Of a stretch of DNA of 57,063 bases, positions 45,713-54,692 are shown one piece after another. The translations under genes and the position numbers were made by a program. Numbering within the stretch: the first letter of the stretch is position 1; the number at the start of each line of letters is the position of its first letter. The DNA comes from Alkalinema sp. RU_4_3 (GTDB lineage Bacteria; Cyanobacteriota; Cyanobacteriia; Leptolyngbyales; Leptolyngbyaceae), in assembly GCA_012031975.1 (NCBI GenBank), contig JAAUSA010000006.1:1-57063 (forward strand). The letters run 5' to 3'. Under the pieces are notes generated by a model. That model had not been told where the DNA came from. It ran no database searches and saw only the letters and a list, made by a program, of their open reading frames with translations.

Positions 45713-46105
45713 TTAAGCCGAATCACCACCGTCAGGCAAACTATCCTCCGTTGGAATCTTCTCCGTACTCACCTGAGTCATGCGCTCAAGCTGCTGCGAT
45801 CGCAACAGACGATTGGCCTGCTGCATCTCACTGGTCAACATCTCCGGCAGAAAATCCGCCAGTTCGATCGCCAAGGTCTCCCGCACCGTCAAAATCCTAA
45901 AGGCCAGATCCGCCCGCTCCGCAAACAGTCGGCGCATAAACGCTTCACCGTCTTTGATGCTTTCGCTAGAAGCAAACTGATGTAACCAATAGGCTCGTTT
46001 CGGCTCGGTCTCGTCTAGCTGCTCATAGACCACACGCACGGCCTGATAGGTCAAATAACTAATCAGTGTACGCGTCGTATCCTTAGCAATCTTCTTAAGA
46101 TCCAT
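45713..46105 (-). CDS. rbcX: Rubisco assembly chaperone RbcX
   Basis: 130 aa, intact. The helical homodimer binds the C-terminal tail of RbcL during L8 assembly. Recognised by MDLKKIAKDTTRTLISYLTY, QAVRVVYEQLDETEPKRAYW and GEAFMRRLFAERADLAFRIL. The C-terminus is a flexible acidic tail, as usual. It lies between rbcL (95 bp upstream) and rbcS. Confidence 0.96.
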   Translation of the reverse strand: MDLKKIAKDTTRTLISYLTYQAVRVVYEQLDETEPKRAYWLHQFASSESIKDGEAFMRRLFAERADLAFRILTVRETLAIELADFLPEMLTSEMQQANRLLRSQQLERMTQVSTEKIPTEDSLPDGGDSA

Positions 46106-46200
46106 ACAGAGTAAGGGGAAAGCGACATCCGATTAACCCCAGTTTAAGGGATATTCCCAGCATCGCCCGCCCCATTCCTAGGAAGGGCAGAATTGTCCAA

Positions 46201-47631
46201 TTAGATGGTGTCTTGAGCTTCAAACTCAAACTTGATTTCCTTCCACAGTTCGCAGGCAACTGACAGTTCAGGAGACCACTTGCAAGCTTCACGGATGATG
46301 TCGCCGCCTTCACGCATAAGGTCGCGACCTTCGTTACGGGCTTGGACGCAAGCTTCCAGAGCATCACGGTTGGCCTTCGCACCAGGAGCATTACCCCAAG
46401 GGTGTCCAGAAGTACCACCACCAAACTGCAGCACGGAGTCGTCGCCGAAGATGTCAACCAGTGCGGGCATGTGCCACACGTGGATACCACCGGAAGCAAC
46501 GGCCATCACGCCGGGCATGGAGGCCCAATCCTGGGTGAAGTACACACCACGGGAGCGATCCTGCTCAATGTAGTTCTCACGCAGCAGATCGATGAACCCC
46601 AAGGTGACGGCTTTGTCGCCTTCGAGTTTACCCACAACGGTACCCGTGTGGATGTGGTCACCACCGGACATCCGCAGGCACTTTGACAGCACGCGGAAGT
46701 GGATACCATGGTTCTTCTGACGGTCAATCACGGCGTGCATTGCGCGGTGAATGTGCAGAAGGACGCCGTTGTCGCGGCACCAGTGGGACAGGGAGGTGTT
46801 AGCGGTGAAACCTGCGGTCAGGAAGTCATGCATGATGATCGGCATTTCGAGTTCTTTGGCGTACTCGGCGCGCTTCAGCATTTCTTCGCAAGTTGCAGCG
46901 GTCACGTTCAGGTAGTGACCTTTGATTTCGCCGGTTTCAGCCTGGGCCTTGTGGATCGCATCCGCCACGAACAAGAAGCGATCTCTCCAGCGCTGGAAGG
47001 GCTGGGAGTTGATGTTCTCGTCATCTTTGGTGAAGTCCAAACCGCCGCGAAGTGCTTCGTACACTGCACGACCGTAGTTCTTGGCCGATAGACCCAACTT
47101 GGGCTTAATCGTACAACCCAACATTGGACGGCCATACTTGTTGAGGCGATCGCGCTCAACTTGGATACCGTGGGGAGGACCTTGGAAGGTCTTGAGGTAG
47201 GCGACGGAGATCCGCAGATCTTCCAGGCGCAGGGATTTCAAAGCTTTGAAACCAAACACGTTACCGACCAAAGAGGTCAGCAGGTTGGTGACGGAACCTT
47301 CCTCGAACAGGTCGAGGGGGTAAGCGATGTAGCAGATATATTGGTTCTCTTCGCCAGGAACGGGTTCGATGTCATAGCAACGGCCCTTGTAGCGATCGAG
47401 GTCGGTCAGCAAGTCGGTCCAGACTGTGGTCCAAGTACCCGTCGAGGACTCGGCGGCAACTGCTGCTGCTGCTTCTTCCGGTGGGACGCCAGGCTGAGGC
47501 ACCATCCGGAACGCGGCTAGGATGTCAGTATCCTTTGGCGTGTAGTCAGGTGTGTAATAGGTCAGTTTATAGTCCTGAACCCCGGCGTTGTAGCCACCTT
47601 TCGTTTGAGTACGCGATTGTGCGTAAGACAT
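46201..47631 (-). CDS. rbcL: Ribulose bisphosphate carboxylase large subunit (form IB)
   Basis: 476 aa from ATG 47631 ([20 protein letters not shown]); an upstream frame adds a non-homologous 11 residues. Active-site elements: [20 protein letters not shown] (first catalytic Lys), [20 protein letters not shown] (carbamylated Lys plus Asp/Glu for Mg), [33 protein letters not shown] (with loop 6 start) and [20 protein letters not shown]. Intact in all parts, in contrast to many neighbours. Ribosome-binding site GGAAGGG 5-10 nt upstream of the ATG. Confidence 0.99.
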   Translation of the reverse strand: MSYAQSRTQTKGGYNAGVQDYKLTYYTPDYTPKDTDILAAFRMVPQPGVPPEEAAAAVAAESSTGTWTTVWTDLLTDLDRYKGRCYDIEPVPGEENQYICYIAYPLDLFEEGSVTNLLTSLVGNVFGFKALKSLRLEDLRISVAYLKTFQGPPHGIQVERDRLNKYGRPMLGCTIKPKLGLSAKNYGRAVYEALRGGLDFTKDDENINSQPFQRWRDRFLFVADAIHKAQAETGEIKGHYLNVTAATCEEMLKRAEYAKELEMPIIMHDFLTAGFTANTSLSHWCRDNGVLLHIHRAMHAVIDRQKNHGIHFRVLSKCLRMSGGDHIHTGTVVGKLEGDKAVTLGFIDLLRENYIEQDRSRGVYFTQDWASMPGVMAVASGGIHVWHMPALVDIFGDDSVLQFGGGTSGHPWGNAPGAKANRDALEACVQARNEGRDLMREGGDIIREACKWSPELSVACELWKEIKFEFEAQDTI

Positions 47632-48098
47632 ATTCTCCCTTCCTGTGGATAAATTCGAAGCCACCTAGATTGATGCTGCTGGGAAACCCCTGGCACAACC
47701 TCTGCCCTCCGGCGTCTGGACCTAGCTTGAACGAAACCCCGTTATGGCGGTTACTTCCGAGCATCGGTTAATGTTCGTATGTGATCATATCAGGATTGGT
47801 CGTGCAATCTAATTTAGAGTTTCTGTGCAGATGGATAAATCTTTGTTATGAATCGAGGTGGAGAAGGCTGGACCGGGTTGAAGGGCTAGATTTGCTCTCC
47901 TGACAAAGTTTTGTGAATCATTAAGACATTCTGTAAGGGTTTCTTACAGATTCTACTTATAGGCTCCGGTTATGGGTGCGTCCTAGATCATGGATGGGCT
48001 ATTTCCTTGACAAAGAAACGCTGAAGTGGATCGTTTTTTAGCTTGGGTCCCTTGAAGTCAAGGGGGTTAACATTCCGTTACATCGATCTTGGATGTCC
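47632..48098 (-). promoter_or_regulatory. Upstream region of rbcL with an inverted repeat
   Basis: 467 bp with no gene, containing the rbcL promoter and leader on the minus strand. CTGTAAG-5 nt-CTTACAG (47931-47937 and 47943-47949) is a perfect inverted repeat about 300 bp upstream of the ATG. It is a candidate operator (RbcR-type LysR regulators control rbc genes), though it does not fit the T-N11-A rule cleanly. The MBL gene upstream reads in the same direction. Confidence 0.45.
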
Positions 48099-48992
48099 CT
48101 AGTCCCAGTCGCCTGATTTCACCCCGGTGTTCATCCAGTCAATACATCGCTGGAGTTCGGATTGCATGGTGGTTTTGTCAGTATTAAATCGTCTGCCGTG
48201 GCCGGGGAGAATCCACTCGAATTCGTATTGCTTTAGTTTCTCCATGGATTTGATCTGTTCGGGCCAGGAGTACCAGCAGGCTTCGCGGAAGCCGACCAGG
48301 TGGTTTTGCTGGCGGGATAGGGCTAGGTGATCGCCCGTGAAGAGGATTTGGTTGCGGTAGAGCAGGACGGTGTGGCCTTGGGTATGGCCGGGTACGGTGA
48401 TGATTTTCAGGTCTGGGGCCAGATCAAAGGGGCCAGCGCCTTCGAGCTGCTGTTCGACGCTGCGGGTGCCTTCGTTGACTTCTTGCTTGTGGAGGATGCG
48501 ATCGCACCCAAAATGGTCATGGAACTTCTGATGGTCAGCCACATCATCGCGGTGGGTCAAGTATAGGTAACGAACCCCGCCTAGGGCCTCGATCTGTTTG
48601 ACTAGCGGCGGCGTGAACCGGGGGGAATCCACGAGGATGTTGCCTTCCGATCGCACAATCAAATAGCTGGCTGCCCCAAAGGAGTTTTCTGCATGGTAGC
48701 CGCAGTGGTAGATGTTATCCAAGACGGGAATGGGGATCGAGGCCTGGGCCGATTTGATGTCCGTGGGTTTTTCGACAGTGCCAATCGAGGCCGTGGGGCA
48801 AGATAATAGGGCCTGCATGGCGAGGAGGCGATCTGCGTCAGTTTCGGGCTGGTGATGGACGGCGGATTGGCTGCCCTGGCGACTGAAGGTGTCGGGGGCC
48901 ATCCAGCGGCAGGTGTCGCAGTCGATGCAGCTGGTATCAACGTAGAAGTTGCCTGGGGTGTTTTGGGGGCGGCGGTGGGTCAGGTGGGCCAT
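48099..48992 (-). CDS. Metallo-beta-lactamase-fold hydrolase with N-terminal ferredoxin-like cluster region
   Basis: 297 aa from ATG 48992 (MAHLTHRRPQNTPGNFYVDT); an upstream frame to 49061 is less convincing. The N-terminus has YVDTSCIDCDTCRWMAPDTF with a later LLSCPTASIG, four cysteines as in a single [4Fe-4S] ferredoxin domain. The MBL domain has a modified first zinc motif (YLTHRDDVADHQKFHDHF, i.e. THRDDVADH), PGHTQGHTVLLY, FTGDHLALSR and WILPGHGRRFNT. Such ferredoxin-MBL fusions occur in cyanobacteria and in plants (chloroplast FDX-like/MBL), with unknown substrate. It sits upstream of rbcL in the same direction. Confidence 0.85.
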   Translation of the reverse strand: MAHLTHRRPQNTPGNFYVDTSCIDCDTCRWMAPDTFSRQGSQSAVHHQPETDADRLLAMQALLSCPTASIGTVEKPTDIKSAQASIPIPVLDNIYHCGYHAENSFGAASYLIVRSEGNILVDSPRFTPPLVKQIEALGGVRYLYLTHRDDVADHQKFHDHFGCDRILHKQEVNEGTRSVEQQLEGAGPFDLAPDLKIITVPGHTQGHTVLLYRNQILFTGDHLALSRQQNHLVGFREACWYSWPEQIKSMEKLKQYEFEWILPGHGRRFNTDKTTMQSELQRCIDWMNTGVKSGDWD

Positions 48993-49404
48993 GGAGGTTT
49001 CTTGTTGGAGTTTGGATATTTTAGTGCCGGGGCAATCAGCTGCAAAATGCTCAATTTTCAATTTCCATAGGCTAAAACGACTGGGGCGGTGATCGAAGCG
49101 ATTACCTGGCTAAACTTACCTGAATCCGCTTTTATCGCTGGATAATCAGGATGATGCGATGTAGATGCATTATGCAACTTGAACAACTTCTAGGTTTAGT
49201 TGCTCGCCCTTGAGAGGTGCTTTAGAAAAGACCCGAATTTATGGTAGCAGGCATTGCTTCGTGGTGTAGCTGGTGACTGCAATATCCTCCTATGGAAATA
49301 GCTGTACCCTCGATCGATCCCTCTCCTCAGGTAGATCCCCCAGACAAATTCATCCCATACTATAGAAATATCACCGTTCCAACTATGTTGCGATCGCCCT
49401 AGCT
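48993..49404. other. Gene-free stretch between the nagZ-like and MBL genes
   Basis: About 410 bp; it holds the MBL gene promoter on the minus strand and the 3' flank of the glycosidase gene. I see no gene, strong hairpin or repeat in it. Confidence 0.5.
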
Positions 49405-51015
49405 CTACGCAAACATCCCATCCTTTCCCTTATCCCCCAACCGATCGCCCCACAATTCACCCAGGGCGATCGCCTGTCCATCCCCCATCTGCCCATAGCA
49501 AAACACCCAACTCACCTCATCCGCAATCAACACCTTCAATTCCGCCGCCACATAGGGACTCCCATAGACCACCACCGCCCGCAATCGCCCCGAATCCCCC
49601 AACCATTTCAGCCAGAGCTTCGCGCAATCCACCGCCGCCTCAATCCCCCGCAGTGGATTGCCCCGCAGGAAAATTTGAATCACCGTATCTTGGGGCAGCC
49701 AATCCCTCGGCAATTCACCCGAACCCATCGCACAGTCAATTATTTTAGTTTCGCCGCCCTTGCCCTGGGGAATGGCGATCGCCGGAGCCGTCCGATGGAT
49801 AAACGGCGACGCCAACAGATTATCCGTAAAGATAATATTGCGCCAACCCGGCTGTAGATCGAAAAATGGCGATCGCCTGACTTCTAAGGACCCGTACATA
49901 ATCTCCTCCACAGCCTGCGCTGCCTCATCTTGGGCCTGGGTCTTTTGGAGCCATTCAGCATTGACTGGACTCGTCTGCAAGACAAGTGATTCTTTTAACT
50001 TAAAGATTCTTGCCACCGATGCTTCAATTTGCGATCGCCCAATCCTCCCAGTATTTACTGCTTCAATCACCGCCTCGATCGCCCCCTCCGCTTCCAGCGG
50101 CATCATAATCACATCATTGCCTGCTTCAATTGCCCGAACCACGGCCTCCCCATTGCCATAGCCATCGGCGATCGCCCCCATCACCATGGCATCCGTCACC
50201 ACCACACCTTCAAACCCCAATTCCCCCCGTAACAGTTCTCCCATCACCGCCTTCGAGAATGTCGTCGGTCCTTCATCTAAGGCAGGTACGATCAAATGGC
50301 CGCCCATTACCGTATCAACACCGTTGTCGATCGCATGGCGAAAGGGTTTGAGTTCAACGGCTTTGAGGCGATCGCGATCGTGGGCGATCACCGGTAAATT
50401 CCAATGGGAGTCCGTGGCGGTGTCCCCATGGCCCGGAAAATGTTTCGCCGTCGTCAAGGCCCCCGCCTGCTTGGCACCCTTAATGTAGGCCGCTGTCAAC
50501 ACACTGACGGTCTCCGAGGTTTCGCCAAAGGCCCGCACGTTGATCACAGGATTGGCTGGATTATTGTTCACATCCACCGTGGGGGTGAGGAGCCAGTTGA
50601 TGCCGATCGCCAAAGCTTCCTTCGCTGTCGCCTGCCCCATCGCTTCTGCCATGGCCACGGCCCCCGCCAAGTCTGTCTTCGCCATTCCCCCCAAGGCCAT
50701 CGGTGGTGGAAACCAGGTTGCCCCGCCAAAGCGCTGACCCACCCCTTCTTCAATGTCAGCACAAATTAATAGTGGCAACGCCGCCCAAGCCTGCATCTGC
50801 TGATTTTTTAAGGCTACTTCCGCCGCACTGCCCCCCAGTAAAATCACCCCACCGACGCCGTAGGTCTGAATCAGCTTCTGCAACCGGGCTAGATCGGCCT
50901 CCCATTGGGGGTATTGGAGCTGGCGATCGAACAAGAACCCCGTGGTTCGCACCACCATAAGCTGGGCGACAAGTTTTTCAAGGGGTAGATCCGTTGGATT
51001 GGGGAATCGGGTCAT
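49405..51015 (-). CDS. Glycoside hydrolase family 3 (beta-N-acetylhexosaminidase, NagZ-like)
   Basis: 536 aa, intact. The (beta/alpha)8 domain has the GH3 signature TTAKHFPGHGDTATDSHWNL with the Lys/His-Phe-Pro-Gly-His-Gly-Asp loop of NagZ, an early ICADIEEGVGQRFGGATWFP, and the nucleophile Asp in GFEGVVVTDAMVMGAIADGY. A second domain of about 180 residues follows (RRSPFFDLQPGWRNIIFTDN), longer than in proteobacterial NagZ (about 340 aa), as in other cyanobacterial and Gram-positive versions. It releases GlcNAc from peptidoglycan fragments in cell-wall recycling. Confidence 0.9.
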   Translation of the reverse strand: MTRFPNPTDLPLEKLVAQLMVVRTTGFLFDRQLQYPQWEADLARLQKLIQTYGVGGVILLGGSAAEVALKNQQMQAWAALPLLICADIEEGVGQRFGGATWFPPPMALGGMAKTDLAGAVAMAEAMGQATAKEALAIGINWLLTPTVDVNNNPANPVINVRAFGETSETVSVLTAAYIKGAKQAGALTTAKHFPGHGDTATDSHWNLPVIAHDRDRLKAVELKPFRHAIDNGVDTVMGGHLIVPALDEGPTTFSKAVMGELLRGELGFEGVVVTDAMVMGAIADGYGNGEAVVRAIEAGNDVIMMPLEAEGAIEAVIEAVNTGRIGRSQIEASVARIFKLKESLVLQTSPVNAEWLQKTQAQDEAAQAVEEIMYGSLEVRRSPFFDLQPGWRNIIFTDNLLASPFIHRTAPAIAIPQGKGGETKIIDCAMGSGELPRDWLPQDTVIQIFLRGNPLRGIEAAVDCAKLWLKWLGDSGRLRAVVVYGSPYVAAELKVLIADEVSWVFCYGQMGDGQAIALGELWGDRLGDKGKDGMFA

Positions 51016-51131
51016 AGGTTAATTCTAGGGAACGCAGATGCCCATTGTATCCCTCGGGTGCTCTGACTCTCTTCAAGAAAGATGATTTGCCTGTTTCAAT
51101 TGGATGATCTCTCGATCGACAACCCCGAAGC

Positions 51132-51275
51132 CTCAACAATCAGGTCGTCAATAACCGCATTAAAGTCATGAAGCGACGGTGCTATGGCATCTTTAAGGTC
51201 AAACACATTTTTCAGCGCCTAACCCTTGACCTTCATGGCTATGAGCGATTTGGGCCAACTTTGAACAAGGCCTAA
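51132..51275 (+). pseudogene. C-terminal remnant of an ISL3-family transposase
   Basis: The frame reads NNQVVNNRIKVMKRRCYGIF then KVKHIFQRLTLDLHGYERFG and a TAA at 51273. NNRIK-V-KRR-YG-F and the FQR-LDL-GY end are the usual C-terminus of ISL3 transposases. Nothing upstream continues it; no terminal inverted repeat was found. IS debris next to a broken toxin-antitoxin pair. Confidence 0.75.
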
Positions 51276-51302
51276 TATAGCTAAACCCATATCTAGTGCC
51301 TC

Positions 51303-51509
51303 TCACGGGAGATCCGGTAGAGCCGCTTTCAGCCGATCCAGTAATTTCAGCCAATAGTTGATCTCCCGATCGTGACAGCGGAATTTATCATGATTGGGAA
51401 AAAAGTACTTGAAAGAAAAGCTGATCCCTTTAGGATTAACCTTGCCTGAGCGAATCTCACGCTGACTGGAACCTGTCGGTTGAGAGAGTTTAATCTTCTT
51501 CTTCGGCAC
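51303..51509 (-). pseudogene. Truncated partner (probable toxin) of the Panacea-domain antitoxin
   Basis: 68 aa beginning MPKKKIKLSQPTGSSQREIR and reading FSFKYFFPNHDKFRCHDREI then YWLKLLDRLKAALPDLP, with the start codon overlapping the end of the DUF4065 gene. I recall longer cyanobacterial proteins (about 130-150 aa) with this N-terminus encoded after Panacea/SocA genes as the toxin. Here a TGA at 51303 follows the LLDRL helix and no homologous continuation is seen; the ISL3 relic is only 28 bp away. Probably truncated by insertion or deletion. Confidence 0.5.
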
Positions 51510-51956
51510 GGGCTGTGTAATACTCCTGCATCCAGTCTTTGAGGATGATATTGGTTGACGGCTGATCAGGCATCAGTCCTTCTCTAGCCCTTTGCCAAGG
51601 TGCTTCCATATGAGTCATTTGCTCTAATGTATAAGCATCACAGCCAAAATACTCGTCGGCAACTTCTCTTAGGTAAGGGAGGACAGATTGAGGTAAAGCC
51701 AAAGTGACTTCTTCCTGGATTGGCTTCCAAGAAAAGTGCTTGTAGTGGTGGTAGAGTTCAGGGATGACCGGACCGTGAATCCATGCTTCAAAGTCTTCAT
51801 CGAAAAGTGGCTTTTCATGAAGGGCTAGATGCCACGCCTGAGCGTAATAGACAAGTTTTTGTAGCTTTAAATTGCTAATGAAGGAGCCTGTTTCATTAGC
51901 TAGCCAGATGAAGTAGTTGCGATCGCGAAGGAATTAAGGGCCAATGATTCGGACAT
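51490..51956 (-). CDS. Panacea (DUF4065, SocA-like) antitoxin, one frameshift
   Basis: 155 aa when one base is added near 51919: MSESLALNSFAIA joins NYFIWLANETGSFISNLKLQ. Then come KLVYYAQAWHLALHEKPLFD, EDFEAWIHGPVIPELYHHYK and the ending LKDWMQEYYTARAEEED. LKLQKLVYYAQAWHLA and EAWIHGPV are the diagnostic Panacea blocks. Panacea domains neutralise many unrelated toxins, with or without a proteolytic chaperone role (SocA acts through ClpXP). The putative toxin gene downstream is cut short, so the pair is probably non-functional. Confidence 0.75.
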
Positions 51957-52125
51957 ATTGCTCAACCTCCTCAAAGCTATAACTACTCTATTAATCTAAT
52001 AGATCAGGTGTATCTTCGACAATGGTGTTTCCCACATTTTATCGGTGCTTTATATACTCAGTGGATCCGTCGCATCTACTTTGCTATATGTAGCGTTAGC
52101 AGGGCTTCGAGGGGCTAGATATAGT

Positions 52126-52311
52126 TTAAGGAGAAGACTTTTTAGGTGGCTTGTCCGGTGCCCAAGGCCCGACGATAGTCTTCGACTGACCCGAGGTCAA
52201 CGCAACCCCATTTTTCTCTTTCTCGGCGAGTTCTAGGTTCAGGGCGAGGAGGGCTGCTAGGAGGCCATTGGTTTGGCTGAAGCTGTGGGCTCTGAGGGCA
52301 ATATTGTCCAA
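52126..52311 (-). pseudogene. Gene tail, copy 1, of an unidentified protein (LALNLELAEKEKNG type)
   Basis: The frame reads DNIALRAHSFSQTNGLLAAL then LALNLELAEKEKNGVA and, after eight extra codons, IVGPWAPDKPPK. A second, shorter copy is at 53014-53103. The DNA between 52142-52237 and 53022-53093 is almost identical apart from a 24-bp (in-frame) gap. I do not know the parent family; only the C-terminal end is present, so it is a fragment. Confidence 0.5.
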
Positions 52312-52333
52312 GGTCTTTGTGCTCGAAAATACT

Positions 52334-52746
52334 TCAAGGCATGATTACTGGAATAATAGCATTACGATTGCGACGATAAATTAGAAAATCGCTGTCTAGG
52401 GTGAAAATCTTGGCTGATTGATTTAACTCTGACATCCTAATGAGACAGGCATCCGCTAAAGACATGGGCACCGATCGATAGCGCTGCATCAAGGCTCGAA
52501 GGGCTGAAGTCTCGCGATTGAGGCTAAATTCGATTTGGATAATGCCGTCTTCTAGTAGCTGCATTAGGGCGTCAGCACCTAGCGATCGCGACATAATAGA
52601 AAATAGGCCTCAGCGATGACTGCTTCACAGGAAAGTAGGGGCAAGTCAATGTCAGTAAGAATTTTGACTGCCCAAGCATGGTGTGTGTCATTGGGGTTGA
52701 GATAGGCAATGAGTGGGCCTGTATCAATCAGAACTGGCTGCTTCAT
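52334..52746 (-). CDS. vapC: VapC-type PIN-domain toxin, one frameshift
   Basis: 137 aa after restoring one base near 52592. The first part is MKQPVLIDTGPLIAYLNPND (first acidic residue D), HHAWAVKILTDIDLPLLSCE, AVIAEAYFLL (E), and after the shift SRSLGADALMQLLEDGIIQI, MSLADACLIRMSEL (D) and IFTLDSDFLIYRRN (D). The four acidic residues of PIN RNases are all there. The ATG overlaps the antitoxin stop (ATGA). If the shift is real the toxin is dead; if it is a sequence error the pair is active. Confidence 0.8.
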
Positions 52747-52982
52747 TGGCCAAATCCTTCCATGTAGGCTGGATTCGTGGAGAGATCTGCTGGGGCATTT
52801 TGCATGCAGCCTGCAACTTGTTTGAGCTTTGCTCGCATGGCTTCTAGGTTGGGTGTGGGGCGATCGTCTATGATCGTTATCTGCTGTTTCTGGCTGAGGG
52901 ATTCGACGAAGTCTAAGACAATGGTTTGCTGTTCGTCGGGCAGGTTGGCCAGTGCGGCGATGACTTTTTCGGCAACTGTCAT
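52743..52982 (-). CDS. vapB: VapB-type antitoxin (DUF2281-like)
   Basis: 79 aa: MTVAEKVIAALANLPDEQQT, IVLDFVESLSQKQQ and a C-terminal toxin-binding segment MQNAPADLSTNPAYMEGFGQ, typical of small cyanobacterial antitoxins encoded ahead of PIN toxins. The N-terminal part lacks the clear ribbon-helix-helix or AbrB fold of classical VapB but matches the EKVIEALxxLPxxxQxxVLDFVE pattern of the DUF2281 group. It overlaps vapC by 4 nt. Confidence 0.75.
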   Translation of the reverse strand: MTVAEKVIAALANLPDEQQTIVLDFVESLSQKQQITIIDDRPTPNLEAMRAKLKQVAGCMQNAPADLSTNPAYMEGFGQ

Positions 52983-53013
52983 GGGTGGGCCTCTTTATCG
53001 CTTGTATGGGGCC

Positions 53014-53103
53014 ATTATAGCTTAGGTGGCTTGTCCGGTGCCCAAGGCCCAACGATCGCAACCCCATTTTTCTCTTTCTCGGCGAGTTCTAGGCTGAGAG
53101 CGC
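53014..53103 (-). pseudogene. Gene tail, copy 2, of the same unidentified protein
   Basis: The frame ALSLELAEKEKNGVAIVGPW then APDKPPKL and TAA (53014-53016) repeats the end of the fragment at 52126-52311. The two copies flank vapBC as direct repeats. Confidence 0.5.
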
Positions 53104-53226
53104 GGCTGATCATTTACCAGCGGCTGGCAGTTTCTGCTGATGGGCTTAAATAAGCTCGGTGGGAAGTTCAATATGCAGCTTTTCAGAAAGCTCTAAAACG
53201 TTATTAAAAAAGATCGTGTAAGCCTT

Positions 53227-53245
53227 GGGTGCATGCAATGCGCCC
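53227..53245. repeat. Short GC-rich palindrome, family copy 4
   Basis: GGGTGCAT-GCA-ATGCGCCC: 8-bp stem (one T.G wobble), 3-nt loop, followed by CCTAC as in copy 1. It overlaps the end of a gene tail (53246-53344). Confidence 0.6.
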
Positions 53246-53344
53246 CTACGGGATTTTTTTGATATCCCACAAATCCACGCCAATCAAATTCAACAACCGA
53301 TCGCCAAATCCACGCTCCACCATCTCACTAGCACTCCCCCACAG
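53246..53344 (-). pseudogene. C-terminal tail of an unidentified gene
   Basis: The minus strand reads LWGSASEMVERGFGDRLLNL then IGVDLWDIKKIP and TAG. Clean protein-like composition and a natural stop suggest the real end of a gene, but upstream sequence (from 53345) is GC-rich and unrelated. The family is not recognised. Confidence 0.4.
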
Positions 53345-53762
53345 ATCAAACTTTCGTGAGGGGGGTCTGGGGGGACGGCGGTAACGTCCTCCCAGAAGCG
53401 GGGGTGCGGGGGTAAGGCCCCCGTTGGCCTTGGCCGACCGTAGGTCATCGTCTTTCCCTCAAACAGATGTGATCCAAACTCTCAAAACCTGTAAACAAAC
53501 AGACCGTGCTTCTAACAGACAACACTATTATCAACAACTGAGTTCACCCAAAGAATGATGAATTGCTAACAGAGTTATCAACAGATTTTGGAGAGGTAGA
53601 AATTTTGTAGACTTTCAGCAGAGGAAGGCATAGAAGAAACATGATTGAGAACCGATGTCCCTCGTTATACCGCAAAAACACTTAACTGAGCACGATTACG
53701 TTCTTCAGAGACGATCGCGCCCATAAGCGTCATGCTCCTCAACATAGATCGGCCCAATATTC
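53345..53762. other. Gene-free stretch with two TTATCAACA sequences
   Basis: About 420 bp with no gene. Its first 100 bp are GC-rich palindromic sequence. TTATCAACA occurs at 53528-53536 and 53575-53583, in the same orientation 47 bp apart; the sequence is close to a DnaA box (TTATCCACA). Two boxes without a dnaA/dnaN neighbour do not make an origin. Confidence 0.3.
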
Positions 53763-54563
53763 TCACCTCGCCGCCGCCTTCACCTCCTCCAAATAGTCCA
53801 AACTCACCCGCTGACTATTCAACCCCCGCGTCGCCATCTGCGGTCCATGGTAATCACTCCCCCCCGTCACCAACAAATCATAGCGATCGCACCAATCCAA
53901 CAACTTCCGCCGATCCGACGGCGAATGATTCGGGTGGAACACCTCCAACCCGCACAATCCCGCCTCCACCATCGCAGGCAAGGCCTCCTCAATATCCCCG
54001 CCCCGCCACAAAAACGCATGTGCCCATACCGGAACGCCGCCACATTCTCTTAACAAACGAATCCCCTCCAGCACATCAAACGGCTCGTAGGGCTCAAAAC
54101 CCGGCTGCCCCTCCGCCAAAAAGCGATCGAAGGCCTCCTTCTTCGAGGCCACATAGCCCGCCGCCATCATCGCCGCCGCCACATGGGGCCGCCCCGGCAT
54201 CCGATCGGGACCCACATCCGGCAACACCACCGGATAGCCCAAGGCCGCCAATTTCTCCACCATCTTCCCCGCCCGCCGCTTGCGGCCATCCATCCGCTCC
54301 TGCAACGGACCATTCAACAGCTCACGCTTGGGATAAAAGCCCAGCATATGGAGCGATCGCCCCCCCGAAATCGTACTCAGCTCCACCCCCGGCACAATCT
54401 CCATATCGTCCCCCGCCGCCGCCCTTGCCTCATCCCATCCCCCTAGCGTGTCATGGTCCGTAATCGCCAACGCCGTAATCCCCGCCGAGCGTGCCGCATT
54501 CACCAGCTCCGTCGGCGTCAAAGTCCCATCAGAAAACGTCGTATGACAATGCAGATCTAACAT
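53763..54563 (-). CDS. PHP-domain phosphoesterase (RNase AM/YciV-like)
   Basis: 266 aa from ATG 54563 (MLDLHCHTTFSDGTLTPTEL). Metal ligands of the PHP fold: LHCHTTFSDG, ALAITDHDTLGGW, EIVPGVELST, GRPHVAAAM, VPVWAHAFLW, GLEVFHPNHS and LLVTGGSDYHGP. The family removes phosphate from 3',5'-bisphosphonucleotides and trims 5' ends of rRNA in E. coli. Intact. A second PHP protein starts at 56548 on the other strand but is of a different subfamily. Confidence 0.88.
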   Translation of the reverse strand: MLDLHCHTTFSDGTLTPTELVNAARSAGITALAITDHDTLGGWDEARAAAGDDMEIVPGVELSTISGGRSLHMLGFYPKRELLNGPLQERMDGRKRRAGKMVEKLAALGYPVVLPDVGPDRMPGRPHVAAAMMAAGYVASKKEAFDRFLAEGQPGFEPYEPFDVLEGIRLLRECGGVPVWAHAFLWRGGDIEEALPAMVEAGLCGLEVFHPNHSPSDRRKLLDWCDRYDLLVTGGSDYHGPQMATRGLNSQRVSLDYLEEVKAAAR

Positions 54564-54692
54564 GCGTACCAAACTCCCAAAAAGCTACCCCTCTAACCTA
54601 ACCTAAACCTAAGCAAACGCCCCTGCATAACTCACCCGGTTTGTGCCCTATAGATGCCTGTACCCCCGCAAGAAGGACAGGAGCATCCGGCA

